64,000 nucleotides of DNA from Acidobacteriota bacterium (GTDB lineage Bacteria > Acidobacteriota > Blastocatellia > UBA7656), in contig JBBPIG010000009.1 of the NCBI GenBank assembly GCA_038040445.1, positions 40,114 through 104,113 of the forward strand, read 5' to 3'. The position numbers were made by a program, and so were the translations under genes. The notes beneath the pieces were generated by a model, which saw nothing but the letters and a program-made list of their open reading frames with translations, did not search any database and was not told where the DNA came from. Shown in pieces: positions 53,595 through 62,180 of this stretch. Within the stretch, counting starts at the first letter, position 1. Each line of letters begins with the position of its first letter.

Positions 53595-53921
53595 TCACGA
53601 GCGGGTTTGGGTGCGACTGCCATGAGCTGCGACATCCTCCCAGGGATTGATTCTTGCCAATTCATCTTTCAAAACCCTTTCGGCAACTTCCGTGTCGTAT
53701 GCGGCCTGGGCACGCAGCCAGTAGCCGTTAGATAGGCCGAGGAACCGGCACAGTCGCAAATCGGTGTCCGCCGTAATAGTACGTTTGCCGGCCACAATCT
53801 CGCCGATGCGCTGCGCCGGCACGCCGATCTCCTTCGCCAGCCGGTACTGACTGATCCCCATCGGCCTCAGAAACTCCTCCAGCAACAGTTCGCCGGGCGT
53901 TATGGGCTTGAGTATTCGCAT
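53595..53921 (-). CDS. higA: HigA-type antitoxin (addiction module, HTH)
   Basis: 108 residues from the ATG at 53921, which has GGAG seven bases upstream (an earlier ATG at 53927 would be too close). TPGELLLEEFLRPMGISQYRLAKEIGVPAQRIGEIVAGKRTITADTDLRLCRFLGLSNGYWLRAQAAYD is a full HigA/VapI HTH domain. Neutralises and represses the HigB toxin encoded immediately upstream; higB-higA order is the reverse of most TA loci and typical for HigBA. Confidence 0.95.
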   Translation of the reverse strand: MRILKPITPGELLLEEFLRPMGISQYRLAKEIGVPAQRIGEIVAGKRTITADTDLRLCRFLGLSNGYWLRAQAAYDTEVAERVLKDELARINPWEDVAAHGSRTQTRS

Positions 53922-53932
53922 AGTCATCTCCG

Positions 53933-54211
53933 TCAGTGATAGTCCACGATTTCGACATCTTCAGCTCCAGCCTCGGTCCAGCGGAAGCACACGCGAAACT
54001 GATCGTTAACGCGAATGCTGTACTGCCCCGAACGATCACCCTTCAGTGCTTCCAGCCGATTGCCGGGCGGCACCCGAAGATCGCTTAACTTACTCGCGAT
54101 CTCCAACTGCCGCAGCTTGCGGCGTGCGACGGCCGCTATGCTCACGAAGCGCTTGACCCGGTTGCCCTTCGAGAGCGCTAGCGTGTCGCGACACTTGAAA
54201 GACTTGACCAC
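53933..54211 (-). CDS. higB: HigB toxin, RelE/ParE-superfamily mRNA interferase
   Basis: 92 residues. VKSFKCRDTLALSKGN start, IAAVARRKLRQLEIASKLSDLRVPPGNRLEALKGDRSGQYSIRVNDQFRVCFRWTEAGAEDVEIVDYH is the canonical HigB fold with KGDR, QYSIRVN and FR.C residues. Cleaves translated mRNAs when free of HigA. Eleven bases separate it from higA. The module lies inside the arg cluster between argC and argD. Confidence 0.96.
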   Translation of the reverse strand: MVKSFKCRDTLALSKGNRVKRFVSIAAVARRKLRQLEIASKLSDLRVPPGNRLEALKGDRSGQYSIRVNDQFRVCFRWTEAGAEDVEIVDYH

Positions 54212-54314
54212 GTGCCTTGATGGTAACGCCGGCCGTGATTACCGTCAAAGGTCGCTCCTGCCGGCTTCGTTATGAACCGAGAAGCCGGGAGGGCGGCGGG
54301 CGTGCGCGCCCACA

Positions 54315-55346
54315 CTATGGATTGCTCCCGGGCAGCACCAAGCCCGTCCGCTCGCCGAAACCAAACGTCAAATTCATATTCTGCACGGCCTGTCCCGCCG
54401 CGCCTTTCACCAGATTGTCGAGCGCGACGAACACGATTATGGTGTCGCCGCTTGCGGCCCACCCGATGTCTACGAAGTTAGTGTTCTTCACCCAGTTGAT
54501 GTCCGGCGAGCCGTCAACCAGTCGGATGAAGAACTCATTGCCGTAGAACTCTCGAAATAAGTTCCCGACTTCGTCACGCGTCATCGACTTAGTCGGAGTC
54601 ACGTAGATCGATGCGAAGATCCCGCGCACCACAGGAATCGAGTGAACCTGAAATACCAGATCGCATTCGGATGACCACTTCGAGTTCACACAGGCGAGCA
54701 ACTGTTCTACTTCAGGCTGGTGCTGATGCTCGAATGTCTTGTAGGCGTAGAGGCTGTTCGCTCGCTTCGGATGATGAGTGTTGGCCGCTGCTTTCGCCCC
54801 CGAGCCCGACGAACCGGTTTTCATATCGGCAATCACTTTGCCAGTTGCGAGTCCAGACGCGACCAACGGGTAGAGCCCCAGTTCGAGCGCGGTGGCGAAG
54901 CACCCGGGATTCGCGATGCGTGTTGCTTCCTTGATTTGATTGCGATTCACTTCGGTCAAACCGTATACGAACTCGCGCTGCGTCTGCATCGCAGTGTGCT
55001 CGCGTCCGTAGAACTGTTTGAACTTTGCTTCATCGTTCAATCTGAAATCGCCCGAGAGATCGATTGCCTTTAGAGAGCGGGGAAGCGAGGGAACGATCTC
55101 CATCGCCTGGCCGTGTGGCAAACCGAGAAAGACGCAATCGAGTCCGTCGAGGGCGCCAGGATCGGGCATGGCGGCGAACTTGAGATCGGTGAGCTTCGCA
55201 AGGTTCGGATGCACCGCGTCGACTCGCTTGCCGGCGTGCTCGTTAGCGGTGACCAGCGTCAGTTCGACCTCTGGATGAAACAGCAAAATGCGAAGCAACT
55301 CGCTTCCGCCGTAGCCCGATCCTCCGAGTATGCCTGCCTTGATCAA
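54315..55346 (-). CDS. argC: N-acetyl-gamma-glutamyl-phosphate reductase
   Basis: NADPH-dependent third step of arginine synthesis. Seen: AGILGGSGYGGSELLRIL (Rossmann), FLGLPHGQAMEI, DLSGDFRL, catalytic Cys in IANPGCFATALELGL, and the HHPKRANSLYAYKTFEHQH region. 343 aa from a TTG at 55346 with GGAG seven bases upstream; the longer frame includes repeat sequence. The cluster is broken downstream by higBA. Confidence 0.95.
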   Translation of the reverse strand: MIKAGILGGSGYGGSELLRILLFHPEVELTLVTANEHAGKRVDAVHPNLAKLTDLKFAAMPDPGALDGLDCVFLGLPHGQAMEIVPSLPRSLKAIDLSGDFRLNDEAKFKQFYGREHTAMQTQREFVYGLTEVNRNQIKEATRIANPGCFATALELGLYPLVASGLATGKVIADMKTGSSGSGAKAAANTHHPKRANSLYAYKTFEHQHQPEVEQLLACVNSKWSSECDLVFQVHSIPVVRGIFASIYVTPTKSMTRDEVGNLFREFYGNEFFIRLVDGSPDINWVKNTNFVDIGWAASGDTIIVFVALDNLVKGAAGQAVQNMNLTFGFGERTGLVLPGSNP

Positions 55347-55366
55347 ATGCTCTCCTCTCTCTTTTG

Positions 55367-55463
55367 TTCGCCTCTTGCGTCTTTGCGGGGGCTTTGCGAA
55401 ACCCAACATTCGAATCGCTTGTTTCGCGCAAAGACGCAAAGCCCACACAAAGACGCAAAGAGA
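55367..55463. repeat. GCGTCTTTGCGG / CAAAGACGCAAAG inverted repeat
   Basis: GCGTCTTTGCGGGGGCTTTGCG opposite GCGCAAAGACGCAAAGCCC, with a further ACAAAGACGCAAAGAG copy at the 3' end of the P-loop gene. A related unit precedes the NUDIX gene at about 15023. Confidence 0.85.
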
Positions 55464-55464
55464 A

Positions 55465-56553
55465 TTACCTCTGAGCCCACTCTGCTAGTTTTGTCTTGAT
55501 CAAATCAGCGAGATGCTCTCCGCCATTGACCGCGTTCGCCGCGTCCAGACCAAGCTCGCGCTTTACGTAGTCCGTGCCCATCTGCGAGTCAGCCACCGGA
55601 CCCGAGATCACATCGATCTTGACGCCGTGACTGGCCAACAACTCACGACCGCCCCACGCGCCTACGAAGTCGCCCGCGCAAAAGACAAGCGCTGCAGTCG
55701 CGTCCATCAGCTCCTGATCCTTGAAGATCGTCTCGACGCCGTAGCCGCCCAGGATTCCGTCGCCAAGCTCGATCACTATGCAATCGGGCGCGGTCTCGGC
55801 GAGCTTCGATATCACGCCCTTCGCCATCGGCGCCAGATTCGCGAGCCCGACCGTCGATGGAAGACCGCAGTCCAGAAAACTCATCGTCTTGATCGCTCCG
55901 TGGTCCTCCATATTCAACGTGTCACGCAGGCAAGCTACTCCGGCGAGCTTTGCGGCTGCGACGCGGCGGCCCTCGCGCGTGAGGTGCTTGATGATCTCGG
56001 TCGCGGCGTAGGTCTTGCCCGAGTTCATACAGGTGCCCGCCACCAGCACGAGTGGCACCGTGTACTCTAGCGTATCGCGCGGCGCGATGGCGCCTTCGGC
56101 GATGTTGAGGACGCGCCCGTCGCTTACCGGCATGCCTATCACTTCGACTTCGATTGCGTTGCTCAAGCTGTGATGATGACCCACGCACCGGCCGATCAAC
56201 CCGCCAAGGTTGAGCAAATGCAATCGATCACCGGCCTGAACAGTTTCGGGAACGTCGCCGACAAACCCCTTCAGGGCGCGCCGATAGCCGAGCACTCCGG
56301 CGATGATGTCGCCGGGGTTGATCTTCGCCATTCGCCCGGTCACCAGCTCGAGCGTGTTATAGGTCGCGTTGTCGGTGAGCGTGCGGACGACGACTACGTT
56401 GCCGGCGCGCGCTTCACAACGAATGGTTATTTCGAGCTCGTGATCGAGACCGAGATTCACTGTTGACGACGCGATCTTATCGACACGCACTAATCGCAGG
56501 TCAGCGTCCTGCTCAGTGGCGATCACGTTTTCTTCAATCGTTCGACTCATCAT
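55465..56553 (-). CDS. Unknown P-loop NTPase inside the arginine cluster
   Basis: 362 residues. Walker A GTCMNSGKT at 173-181 after the beta strand VPLVLVA, with a dethiobiotin-synthetase/DUF1611-like arrangement (TYAATEIIKHLTREGRRVAAAKLAG, IVIELGDGILGGYG). The N-terminal 160 residues have beta strands and LVTGRMAKINPGDIIAGVLGYRRALKGFVGD, which I do not recognise. No signal peptide. Lies 62 bp from argG and about 120 bp from argC on the same strand, so probably co-transcribed. Could be a ligase or kinase-like enzyme for an acylated amino acid intermediate; function not known. Confidence 0.65.
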   Translation of the reverse strand: MMSRTIEENVIATEQDADLRLVRVDKIASSTVNLGLDHELEITIRCEARAGNVVVVRTLTDNATYNTLELVTGRMAKINPGDIIAGVLGYRRALKGFVGDVPETVQAGDRLHLLNLGGLIGRCVGHHHSLSNAIEVEVIGMPVSDGRVLNIAEGAIAPRDTLEYTVPLVLVAGTCMNSGKTYAATEIIKHLTREGRRVAAAKLAGVACLRDTLNMEDHGAIKTMSFLDCGLPSTVGLANLAPMAKGVISKLAETAPDCIVIELGDGILGGYGVETIFKDQELMDATAALVFCAGDFVGAWGGRELLASHGVKIDVISGPVADSQMGTDYVKRELGLDAANAVNGGEHLADLIKTKLAEWAQR

Positions 56554-56614
56554 GCTTAGCTCCTATTCAACGTCAGACTGAAGCGAGACCTCAATCAAAA
56601 CTGCCCAGCGATCC

Positions 56615-57853
56615 TCAATCTTCTATCTTCGATCCTCGTTTCTCCTCTGCCATCTTTCTCATCCTCAGCCGCAGCGCGTTCAGCTTGATGAAGCCTTCCG
56701 CATCGCGCTGGTTGTACACCGTGTCGTGCTCGAACGTTGCGTACGCTTCTGAATAGAGCGAACACGGAGAGCGGCGCCCGACGACTGTGCAGTTGCCCTT
56801 GTACAGCTTCAGCCGCGCAGTGCCGCGGACGTTCTTCTGGGTTTCATCGACCAACGCGCGAATGGCTTCAAACTCGGGCGTGTACCAGAAACCGTAGTAG
56901 ATCATTTCGGCCACTCGAGCGTTTAGCGAATCTTTCAAGTGCGCGACTTCGCGGTCGAGCGTGAGTGATTCGACCGCGCGATGCGCCGCGTGCAGAAGCG
57001 TCATGCCCGGCGTTTCATACACACCCCGCGATTTCATTCCGACGAATCGATTCTCAACCAGATCGACTCGGCCGATTCCGTGCTCTCCTCCCAATCGGTT
57101 CAACCGGTCGAGAAGCGAAGCCGGCGATAGAATCTCGCCATCAACGGCGACCGGCACGCCCGACTCAAAATCGATCTCGACGTATGCCGGCTTATCAGGC
57201 GCGTCCTCCGGCGACCGGGTGAGGATGAATATTGAGGCCGGCGGTTCAGCCCACGGGTCTTCGAGTATCCCGCCCTCGTAGCTTATGTGCATGAGGTTGC
57301 GATCCATCGAGTAAGGCTTCTCTTTCGTCGCCGTTATCGGGATCTTGTGTTGCTGTGCGTAAGCGATCAGGTCCGAGCGCGATTTGAACGGCCACTCGCG
57401 CCAGGGGGCGATCACTCGAATGTGCGGATCGAGCGCGTAGTAAGTGAGTTCGAACCGGACCTGATCGTTTCCTTTTCCAGTCGCCCCGTGCGCGACCGCG
57501 CGAGCGCCTTCTTGTTGCGCGATCTCGATTTGCTTCTTGGCGATAAGCGGCCGCGCCAGCGACGTCCCGAGCAGATAAACGCCCTCATAGACGGCGTTGG
57601 CCTTGAGAGCGGTAAACACAAAATCGCGCACGAACTCTTCGCGCAAGTCCTCGACGTAGAGCTTCGACGCGCCGGTCGCGAGTGCTTTCTCTTCAAGACC
57701 GCCGAGCTCCTGGGCTTGACCAACGTCGGCCGCGAAACAGATGACTTCGCAATCATAAGTTTCTTTCAGCCACCGCAGGATCACAGAAGTATCGAGCCCT
57801 CCCGAATAAGCGAGCACGATCTTGCCGATGTGTTCCGTTCCAGTTTGCATCAA
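56615..57853 (-). CDS. argG: Argininosuccinate synthase
   Basis: ATP-dependent condensation of citrulline with aspartate. PP-loop [75 protein letters not shown]. 412 aa. The C-terminal [10 protein letters not shown] and TGA are partly encoded by the GGATCGAAGATAGAAG repeat also attached to gpmI. argR lies 15 bases upstream. Confidence 0.97.
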   Translation of the reverse strand: MMQTGTEHIGKIVLAYSGGLDTSVILRWLKETYDCEVICFAADVGQAQELGGLEEKALATGASKLYVEDLREEFVRDFVFTALKANAVYEGVYLLGTSLARPLIAKKQIEIAQQEGARAVAHGATGKGNDQVRFELTYYALDPHIRVIAPWREWPFKSRSDLIAYAQQHKIPITATKEKPYSMDRNLMHISYEGGILEDPWAEPPASIFILTRSPEDAPDKPAYVEIDFESGVPVAVDGEILSPASLLDRLNRLGGEHGIGRVDLVENRFVGMKSRGVYETPGMTLLHAAHRAVESLTLDREVAHLKDSLNARVAEMIYYGFWYTPEFEAIRALVDETQKNVRGTARLKLYKGNCTVVGRRSPCSLYSEAYATFEHDTVYNQRDAEGFIKLNALRLRMRKMAEEKRGSKIED

Positions 57854-57867
57854 TCAGTTCTCCAAAT

Positions 57868-58362
57868 TCATCGCGGCCACAGGGCGTTAACCCCCGAACG
57901 CGCCGCGCGCTTATTGACTGCGCGCGATCGCGGACGAGAATCCGCGAAGAGCTTAACGATCTTCTTCATGGCAAGCCGCTGAGCCGCAACGTTCTTGACT
58001 GCGATCAGAATCGTGTCGTCGCCCGCTACCGTACCGACTATCTCGTCGATGTTCGCGCGGTCGATGGTGAGCGCCGCCGGTTGAGCGAGTCCGACTTCGG
58101 TTTTCACCACGATGATGTTGTCGCCGGCGGTGTCAATCTCGGTGACCGGGCCGCCGGCCTTCACAGCGTCCTCCGGGGCAATGTAATGGCCGTCAAGCTT
58201 CGTGAGTCCGAGCTTTACTATGTCGCGCGAGATGCTTGACTGCGTGGCCGCAAAGCCGCGCCGCGACAAGTGCGCGGCGAGTTCTTGCTGAGTGGCCACC
58301 GGCCTGGCGCTTATGATCTCGAGTATCTTCTGATGCCGGGTTCCCTTTGCGGTCTTATGCAT
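57868..58362 (-). CDS. argR: Arginine repressor
   Basis: DNA-binding regulator of arginine synthesis, hexameric with L-arginine. N-terminal winged helix RHQKILEIISARPVATQQELAAHLSRRGFAATQSSISRDIVKLGLTKL with the recognition helix SSISRDI; C-terminal oligomer/arginine domain includes NIDEIVGTVAGDDTILIAVKN with the GDD arginine-binding motif. About 164 aa from the ATG at 58362 (MHKTAKG). Leads the minus-strand arg operon, with ARG-box-like palindromes before it. Confidence 0.94.
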   Translation of the reverse strand: MHKTAKGTRHQKILEIISARPVATQQELAAHLSRRGFAATQSSISRDIVKLGLTKLDGHYIAPEDAVKAGGPVTEIDTAGDNIIVVKTEVGLAQPAALTIDRANIDEIVGTVAGDDTILIAVKNVAAQRLAMKKIVKLFADSRPRSRAVNKRAARSGVNALWPR

Positions 58363-58373
58363 TGCTCGCCTCA

Positions 58374-58411
58374 CTATGCGCATATTATGCGAATAGGATG
58401 CATAAACTAGC
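58374..58411 (-). promoter_or_regulatory. ARG-box-like operators upstream of argR
   Basis: ATGCGCATATTATGCGAATA followed by GGATGCATAAACTAG. Read on the minus strand: TTATGCATCCTATTCGCATAA and TTCGCATAATATGCGCAT overlap as imperfect 18-bp palindromes of the ARG-box type (TNTGNATWWWWATNCANA). Twelve or more bases before the argR start; fits autorepression. Inferred from sequence only. Confidence 0.55.
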
Positions 58412-58506
58412 ACAAAGGTTTAGAAATGGTCAAACTGGTTTTGTGGTCCGGCGCCCGGTCGACGTCTTGAGTTGGTTGTTTGAGGAGTCCAATTGATCCT
58501 GGCCGC

Positions 58507-58611
58507 ATGGGCAAAAAGAAGACCGGCCCCCGTTATGCTACCAAGCGTGTCGAGGGCGATGTTCTGCCGGTGCAAAAGGGTGGTTTGAAGCGAGTTGCCC
58601 TACGGCAGTGA
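58507..58611 (+). CDS. Candidate 34-residue basic protein
   Basis: MGKKKTGPRYATKRVEGDVL to RQ and TGA, with 10 Lys/Arg. Convergent to the PEGA gene. No Shine-Dalgarno or family recognised; may be a fragment of a longer ancestral gene. Confidence 0.3.
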   Translation: MGKKKTGPRYATKRVEGDVLPVQKGGLKRVALRQ

Positions 58612-58616
58612 TTCCG

Positions 58617-59312
58617 CTATTGCTGCTTTGCGAGTTGGCAGGTCAACGTGTGCTTCCTGCTGCCTTCGATGTTGACGGTCTCGCTGTGGTCGATGTAGTC
58701 CGGTTTTTTCCTTACTATCACGGGGTGAGGCCCTTCGACAAGCACGAAGGTCTTGCCGGAGTAGTCTACAAACTTACCGTCAATCAAGACCTCCGCCTGC
58801 TCTGGTAGGGATTCGACCTTCAGTTGCCCGTACTTATTGCGGGTCGTCGGCACATAGTCCGGCTTGTTACCGAGCTGATACTCCCACGAGACGAAAATAT
58901 CTGGCAATTCATCGGCAGTTATGATCCCGTTCAAGTAAATCGGTACCAGCTTGTGTCCGGCGACGCTTATTTTCCCGCGGGCATACCATCTTGCGTGGAT
59001 GCTTTCGGCAGAAAGAAAGTCCACAACGAAGGAGGCTTTGGCACCTATGGTCAGCTCAACCTTGTTCGATGCCTCCCACTTTTCAACCGATGAAACAAGG
59101 TCGGGGCGATTAATGTTCCGGAGTACGTACATTCTCGTGTTCTGTGTCATCGAGGAAATTAGGGGCTCTACGTCGCTTGCACCTATTCCCTGCGCCCCGC
59201 GCTTCATTGGCCCTTCGGCGCCGATGCCCTGAGCGCTCGTTTCCTGAGCCGCCAGGAATACAGTAGCCATCGTCAAGAGGACGCACCAAGATTCTCGGAT
59301 ACTAACTCTCAT
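58617..59312 (-). CDS. Secreted PEGA-domain protein
   Basis: 231 residues: signal peptide (SWCVLLTMATVFLAAQETSAQG) and, after a central beta-rich region, a C-terminal PEGA domain (QLKVESLPEQAEVLIDGKFVDYSGKTFVLVEGPHPVIVRKKPDY, about 165-210). PEGA domains are surface-associated modules. The start overlaps the end of the 4-helix membrane protein gene by 11 bases. AT-richer than neighbours. Confidence 0.75.
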   Translation of the reverse strand: MRVSIRESWCVLLTMATVFLAAQETSAQGIGAEGPMKRGAQGIGASDVEPLISSMTQNTRMYVLRNINRPDLVSSVEKWEASNKVELTIGAKASFVVDFLSAESIHARWYARGKISVAGHKLVPIYLNGIITADELPDIFVSWEYQLGNKPDYVPTTRNKYGQLKVESLPEQAEVLIDGKFVDYSGKTFVLVEGPHPVIVRKKPDYIDHSETVNIEGSRKHTLTCQLAKQQ

Positions 59313-59835
59313 TTGTGATTACCTCCTTGTTTGCATTTGCGGGCGGACCCTGATTGATCGGGGGAGTAGTTTCAAGCAAGGCAAAGATGACAAAAAATAT
59401 CACGGACAGCCAAAGACAATAGTACTGAAAGCGCCGGGGTATCTCGATTAGTGCGTTGGAAGGGTCGTAAAAACTATTCGACAGCATCTCTACCATTTTA
59501 AAGTATAGAATGTAACCAAAGTATATTGAAAACACCGCAAAGACACTGCACACGGCCATAGTCATTCGTCGCCCACGCGACTGAACTCTAAACGGCTCGT
59601 CTTTCTTAAGAAGGAGCGCTCCAACGCCGCCAATAACTAAGGTTGCCAAAGAAGTCATCAGCTTGTTCATTTCAATAATTATCTCGGAGGACCGCTTTTG
59701 TAATTCATTGAGAGTCTCGATTGCGACCCCGGGTTCCGGCTTGGGATTGAAGCAAATTTCAGCAACGATCCAACCGAGAATGACCAACGAGACAAACAAG
59801 ACCGTTGGCAACCAATGAGGTGTTTTAGTCATCAT
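59302..59835 (-). CDS. Four-helix membrane protein, partner of PEGA protein
   Basis: 177 residues with hydrophobic segments at about 10-29, 58-80, 92-115 and 138-157; the segment between helices 1 and 2 is a helical loop (ELQKRSSEIIIEMNKLMTS). The C-terminus is polar. No family recognised. The downstream PEGA gene starts within its last codons, so the pair is coupled. Low GC compared with arg genes. Confidence 0.65.
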   Translation of the reverse strand: MMTKTPHWLPTVLFVSLVILGWIVAEICFNPKPEPGVAIETLNELQKRSSEIIIEMNKLMTSLATLVIGGVGALLLKKDEPFRVQSRGRRMTMAVCSVFAVFSIYFGYILYFKMVEMLSNSFYDPSNALIEIPRRFQYYCLWLSVIFFVIFALLETTPPINQGPPANANKEVITNES

Positions 59836-60141
59836 GTTTCCTCTTCCGAAGCCCAGAGCCGCGCCCGCTTACCTCTCTCATTACCCCATGACGGAAAATG
59901 TCGGGAGAATAATGCAAATTCCTTCTCGTTGATTTAGGATGCCGAACCGCTATATTTCTTAGGCTGGCGAACCGGAGCGATTAGGTGGTGGCCAGTGACC
60001 ATACGATTCGCAAGCTTGCCGCGGAAGCGGCTAAATTCGACAGACGCTGAGGTTGTTGTTTATGAGCAGGCGGAGTACCTGCGAGGCTTGCTCGTGGGGG
60101 TTGAAGAGTGGTAGCTCGCGAAGCCGGCCGCGTCGGGCAAG
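59836..60141. other. 306-bp region with possible remnant of a longer gene
   Basis: On the plus strand, 60049-60114 reads EVVVYEQAEYLRGLLVGVEEW then TAG, in the same frame as the DinB-like gene that begins ten codons later. Another frame nearby reads HTIRKLAAEAAKFDRR. Both look protein-like, suggesting an ancestral longer gene damaged by point mutation and indel. No other element seen. Confidence 0.4.
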
Positions 60142-60576
60142 ATGTCGTTGAAACAAAAGGCCGCGCATCTTGCGCACACCAACGAGATGTTGGCCGAGCG
60201 CGTCGAGCAAATGCTGGAGTTGGACGAACCACCGATCAAGGTGATCGACGCGGCGCTCGAAGACCTGCAGTCATATAAGGCCGCCGATCTGGAGAAGGTC
60301 AAGGAGGAGTCTTCATGCGGCGGCGAGCGATTGATCGAAAAGCTCGGCAAGTTGTATCCGCAAGACTGGGAGAGGCGCGGGTCTCATCCCGAATTTCACA
60401 ACTACAACATGCAGATGACCGTCGAGCACCTGCTGCTGCACGAGGCCCATCAACTGTATGGCATGGAGCAGTTGCGCGCCGCGCCCGAGATCGATGGGAC
60501 CAGCGCTGAGTGTTACTTACGGTGGTATAGCCTGATTGTTGGTTCTCGTTCGAGTAGAGGACGCTTTCCCGACTGA
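60142..60576 (+). CDS. DinB-like helical protein, possibly N-terminally truncated
   Basis: 144 residues, all-helical. KQKAAHLAHTNEMLAERVEQMLELDEPP, and in the C-terminal part HPEFHNYNMQMTVEHLLLHEAHQLYGMEQLR with His positions like the metal triad of DinB/YfiT proteins. The frame upstream of the ATG is closed by a TAG only ten codons away, and plausible coding sequence continues beyond it, so the present gene may be a decayed or shortened version. Could function as a thiol transferase-like enzyme if folded. Confidence 0.4.
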   Translation: MSLKQKAAHLAHTNEMLAERVEQMLELDEPPIKVIDAALEDLQSYKAADLEKVKEESSCGGERLIEKLGKLYPQDWERRGSHPEFHNYNMQMTVEHLLLHEAHQLYGMEQLRAAPEIDGTSAECYLRWYSLIVGSRSSRGRFPD

Positions 60577-60610
60577 CAACGACGCGACGGTTCAGACGTG
60601 AGCCTGACGC

Positions 60611-60784
60611 CTAGTAGCCCTTTTCGCGGAAAACCAGCAAGTACAGACCGGCGCCGATGATCGGGAACAGGAGTATAAGAATCATCAACACAACCTTGGT
60701 GGTCGTGTCGCGGTTCGAATTCACCACGTCGTTCAACGCAAATATGTCCAGGATGATGGCTGCGATTCCAAGAAGCGAAAACAT
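60611..60784 (-). CDS. Small PLDc_N-type membrane protein
   Basis: 57 residues. It starts MFSLLGIAAIILDIFALNDV, then a polar loop with a conserved-looking SNRDT and a second hydrophobic segment ending FREKGY. Two hydrophobic helices around a short loop is the pattern of phospholipase-D-nuclease N-terminal (PLDc_N) proteins. An AGGAGG element lies upstream of the ATG at 60784. No partner evident. Confidence 0.8.
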   Translation of the reverse strand: MFSLLGIAAIILDIFALNDVVNSNRDTTTKVVLMILILLFPIIGAGLYLLVFREKGY

Positions 60785-60893
60785 GATTTCTATTGTCCTC
60801 CTGTTGGGTTGTCGCTCTAGGTTACGAGCCGGTCAAATCGAAAGTTCGACAATAAGCCGCCCTCACTTTACGCTACAAGAGTGGATCATCGGG

Positions 60894-62180
60894 CTATTGA
60901 GGCTTCTTCTTCTCGACGGGCCGAAGCTTTTCGAGTAGCTGAAACGATTCGTTGGCGATCAAGCTCCCGAAGCTTGGACCGAACAGCGAGATCGTCGACT
61001 CGTAGGTCTTATGACGATATTCGTCTTCGGTGATGATGTAGCCAAGCGCGTCGTTGGTCAGCCCGAGCAAAAAGGTTTTCTCGAAGCCAAGCATCTTGCC
61101 GCGCTCCTTGACCTGAAAATTCAGAATGCTGCCAAGCTCGCCTGGGATCGTCACGAATGCGATGCGGCCCGCGAACGAGATTGCGCTGATCTCCGACTCA
61201 TAGCTGGACGGGTAGGTCATCGTGGGCGGGAAGACCGAAGTCGGCACGATCTTCAGCGTCAACGGTGTTCGAGCGAGTTTGATATCGATTGCGTCCTGCG
61301 GCTTGATCATGAGCACGATCTTGAACGCTTCGGTCGCCAGGATCGTGCCGACGTTTTCCGCGCGCTGCCAGCCGTCATCGCCTTGAAACGCGTGCGGAGC
61401 GATCGTCCCCTGCGCGCCGTTTGCGAAGATCGCTACGGCGTCGCCCCCAATCATTCGCTCGAGCGCGTTTCTGGCGTAGCCGACGAAATCAGCCGAGAAA
61501 GTCATGTTCTCCGGGCCCAACACAGTCGGGTGAGCGGCGAAGTTCATCAGCACCGCCATTGGGTTTCCGGTCGCCGCCGAGTCGATTCGAATCACGCCGA
61601 CCTCGGGATCGACCGGACCATTTGGCGGCCAGCTCGACCTGAAGCGAGAGATGCCTCGCGCCTCGCCCGCCCCAAAAGCTATGCGGGCGGGCCTAAGAGT
61701 CTTGTTCGCGGAGATGATCGCTTCAGCGGTTCGTTGTTCGTAGAACCCGCGAATCTTTGGATCGAACTTGCCTGCAAGCACATTTGCGAGCAACGGCAAC
61801 ATCTCCATGAAAGCTCCGCCCCCGGAGTGCGTGTGCGACGACATCACGAAGATGTGATCGGGAAGAATCTGGGTGGCAGCCGAGGCTATGCCCCGGATGC
61901 GTTCGACCATGCCGTGATCGAAGCCCAGATGATCGACGCTGACGAAAGCGAGCTTCTCGACACCGTTGTCGATGATCAGGGCACGTGCTTCGGTGGGATC
62001 GTGCATGCCGGTTGAAGGCTGGGCTCGCCGCGCGCCGTAACCCGCCAGCGGAGTGCCGACCGGAGGCGTGATGTCCGATTTCGCGGCGCCTGCCATCAGC
62101 TTGCCCTGCGCGCTTGCGGTCAGCGCAAGGCATAAGAGCAGAAGAATATTAGCGATCGAGATTGTGAGATTTCGTTTCAT
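60894..62180 (-). CDS. Neutral/alkaline ceramidase-like secreted enzyme
   Basis: 428 residues from the ATG at 62180, with signal peptide (LTISIANILLLLCLALTASAQG). Family elements: AGAAKSDITPPVGTPLAGYG, DHLGFDHGMVERIRG, VMSSHTHSGGGAF (zinc His), MNFAAHPTVLGPENMTFSADFVGYARNALE, and FANGAQGTIAPHAF. Neutral ceramidases hydrolyse N-acyl sphingosine; in bacteria without sphingolipids they may act on other amides. Coupled by ATGA to the upstream SDR gene. Confidence 0.85.
   Translation of the reverse strand: MKRNLTISIANILLLLCLALTASAQGKLMAGAAKSDITPPVGTPLAGYGARRAQPSTGMHDPTEARALIIDNGVEKLAFVSVDHLGFDHGMVERIRGIASAATQILPDHIFVMSSHTHSGGGAFMEMLPLLANVLAGKFDPKIRGFYEQRTAEAIISANKTLRPARIAFGAGEARGISRFRSSWPPNGPVDPEVGVIRIDSAATGNPMAVLMNFAAHPTVLGPENMTFSADFVGYARNALERMIGGDAVAIFANGAQGTIAPHAFQGDDGWQRAENVGTILATEAFKIVLMIKPQDAIDIKLARTPLTLKIVPTSVFPPTMTYPSSYESEISAISFAGRIAFVTIPGELGSILNFQVKERGKMLGFEKTFLLGLTNDALGYIITEDEYRHKTYESTISLFGPSFGSLIANESFQLLEKLRPVEKKKPQ

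Noticed and set aside
61011..62015. 334-codon plus-strand frame opposite the ceramidase-like gene
   Set aside because: Long only because of high GC; the minus strand carries all family motifs.
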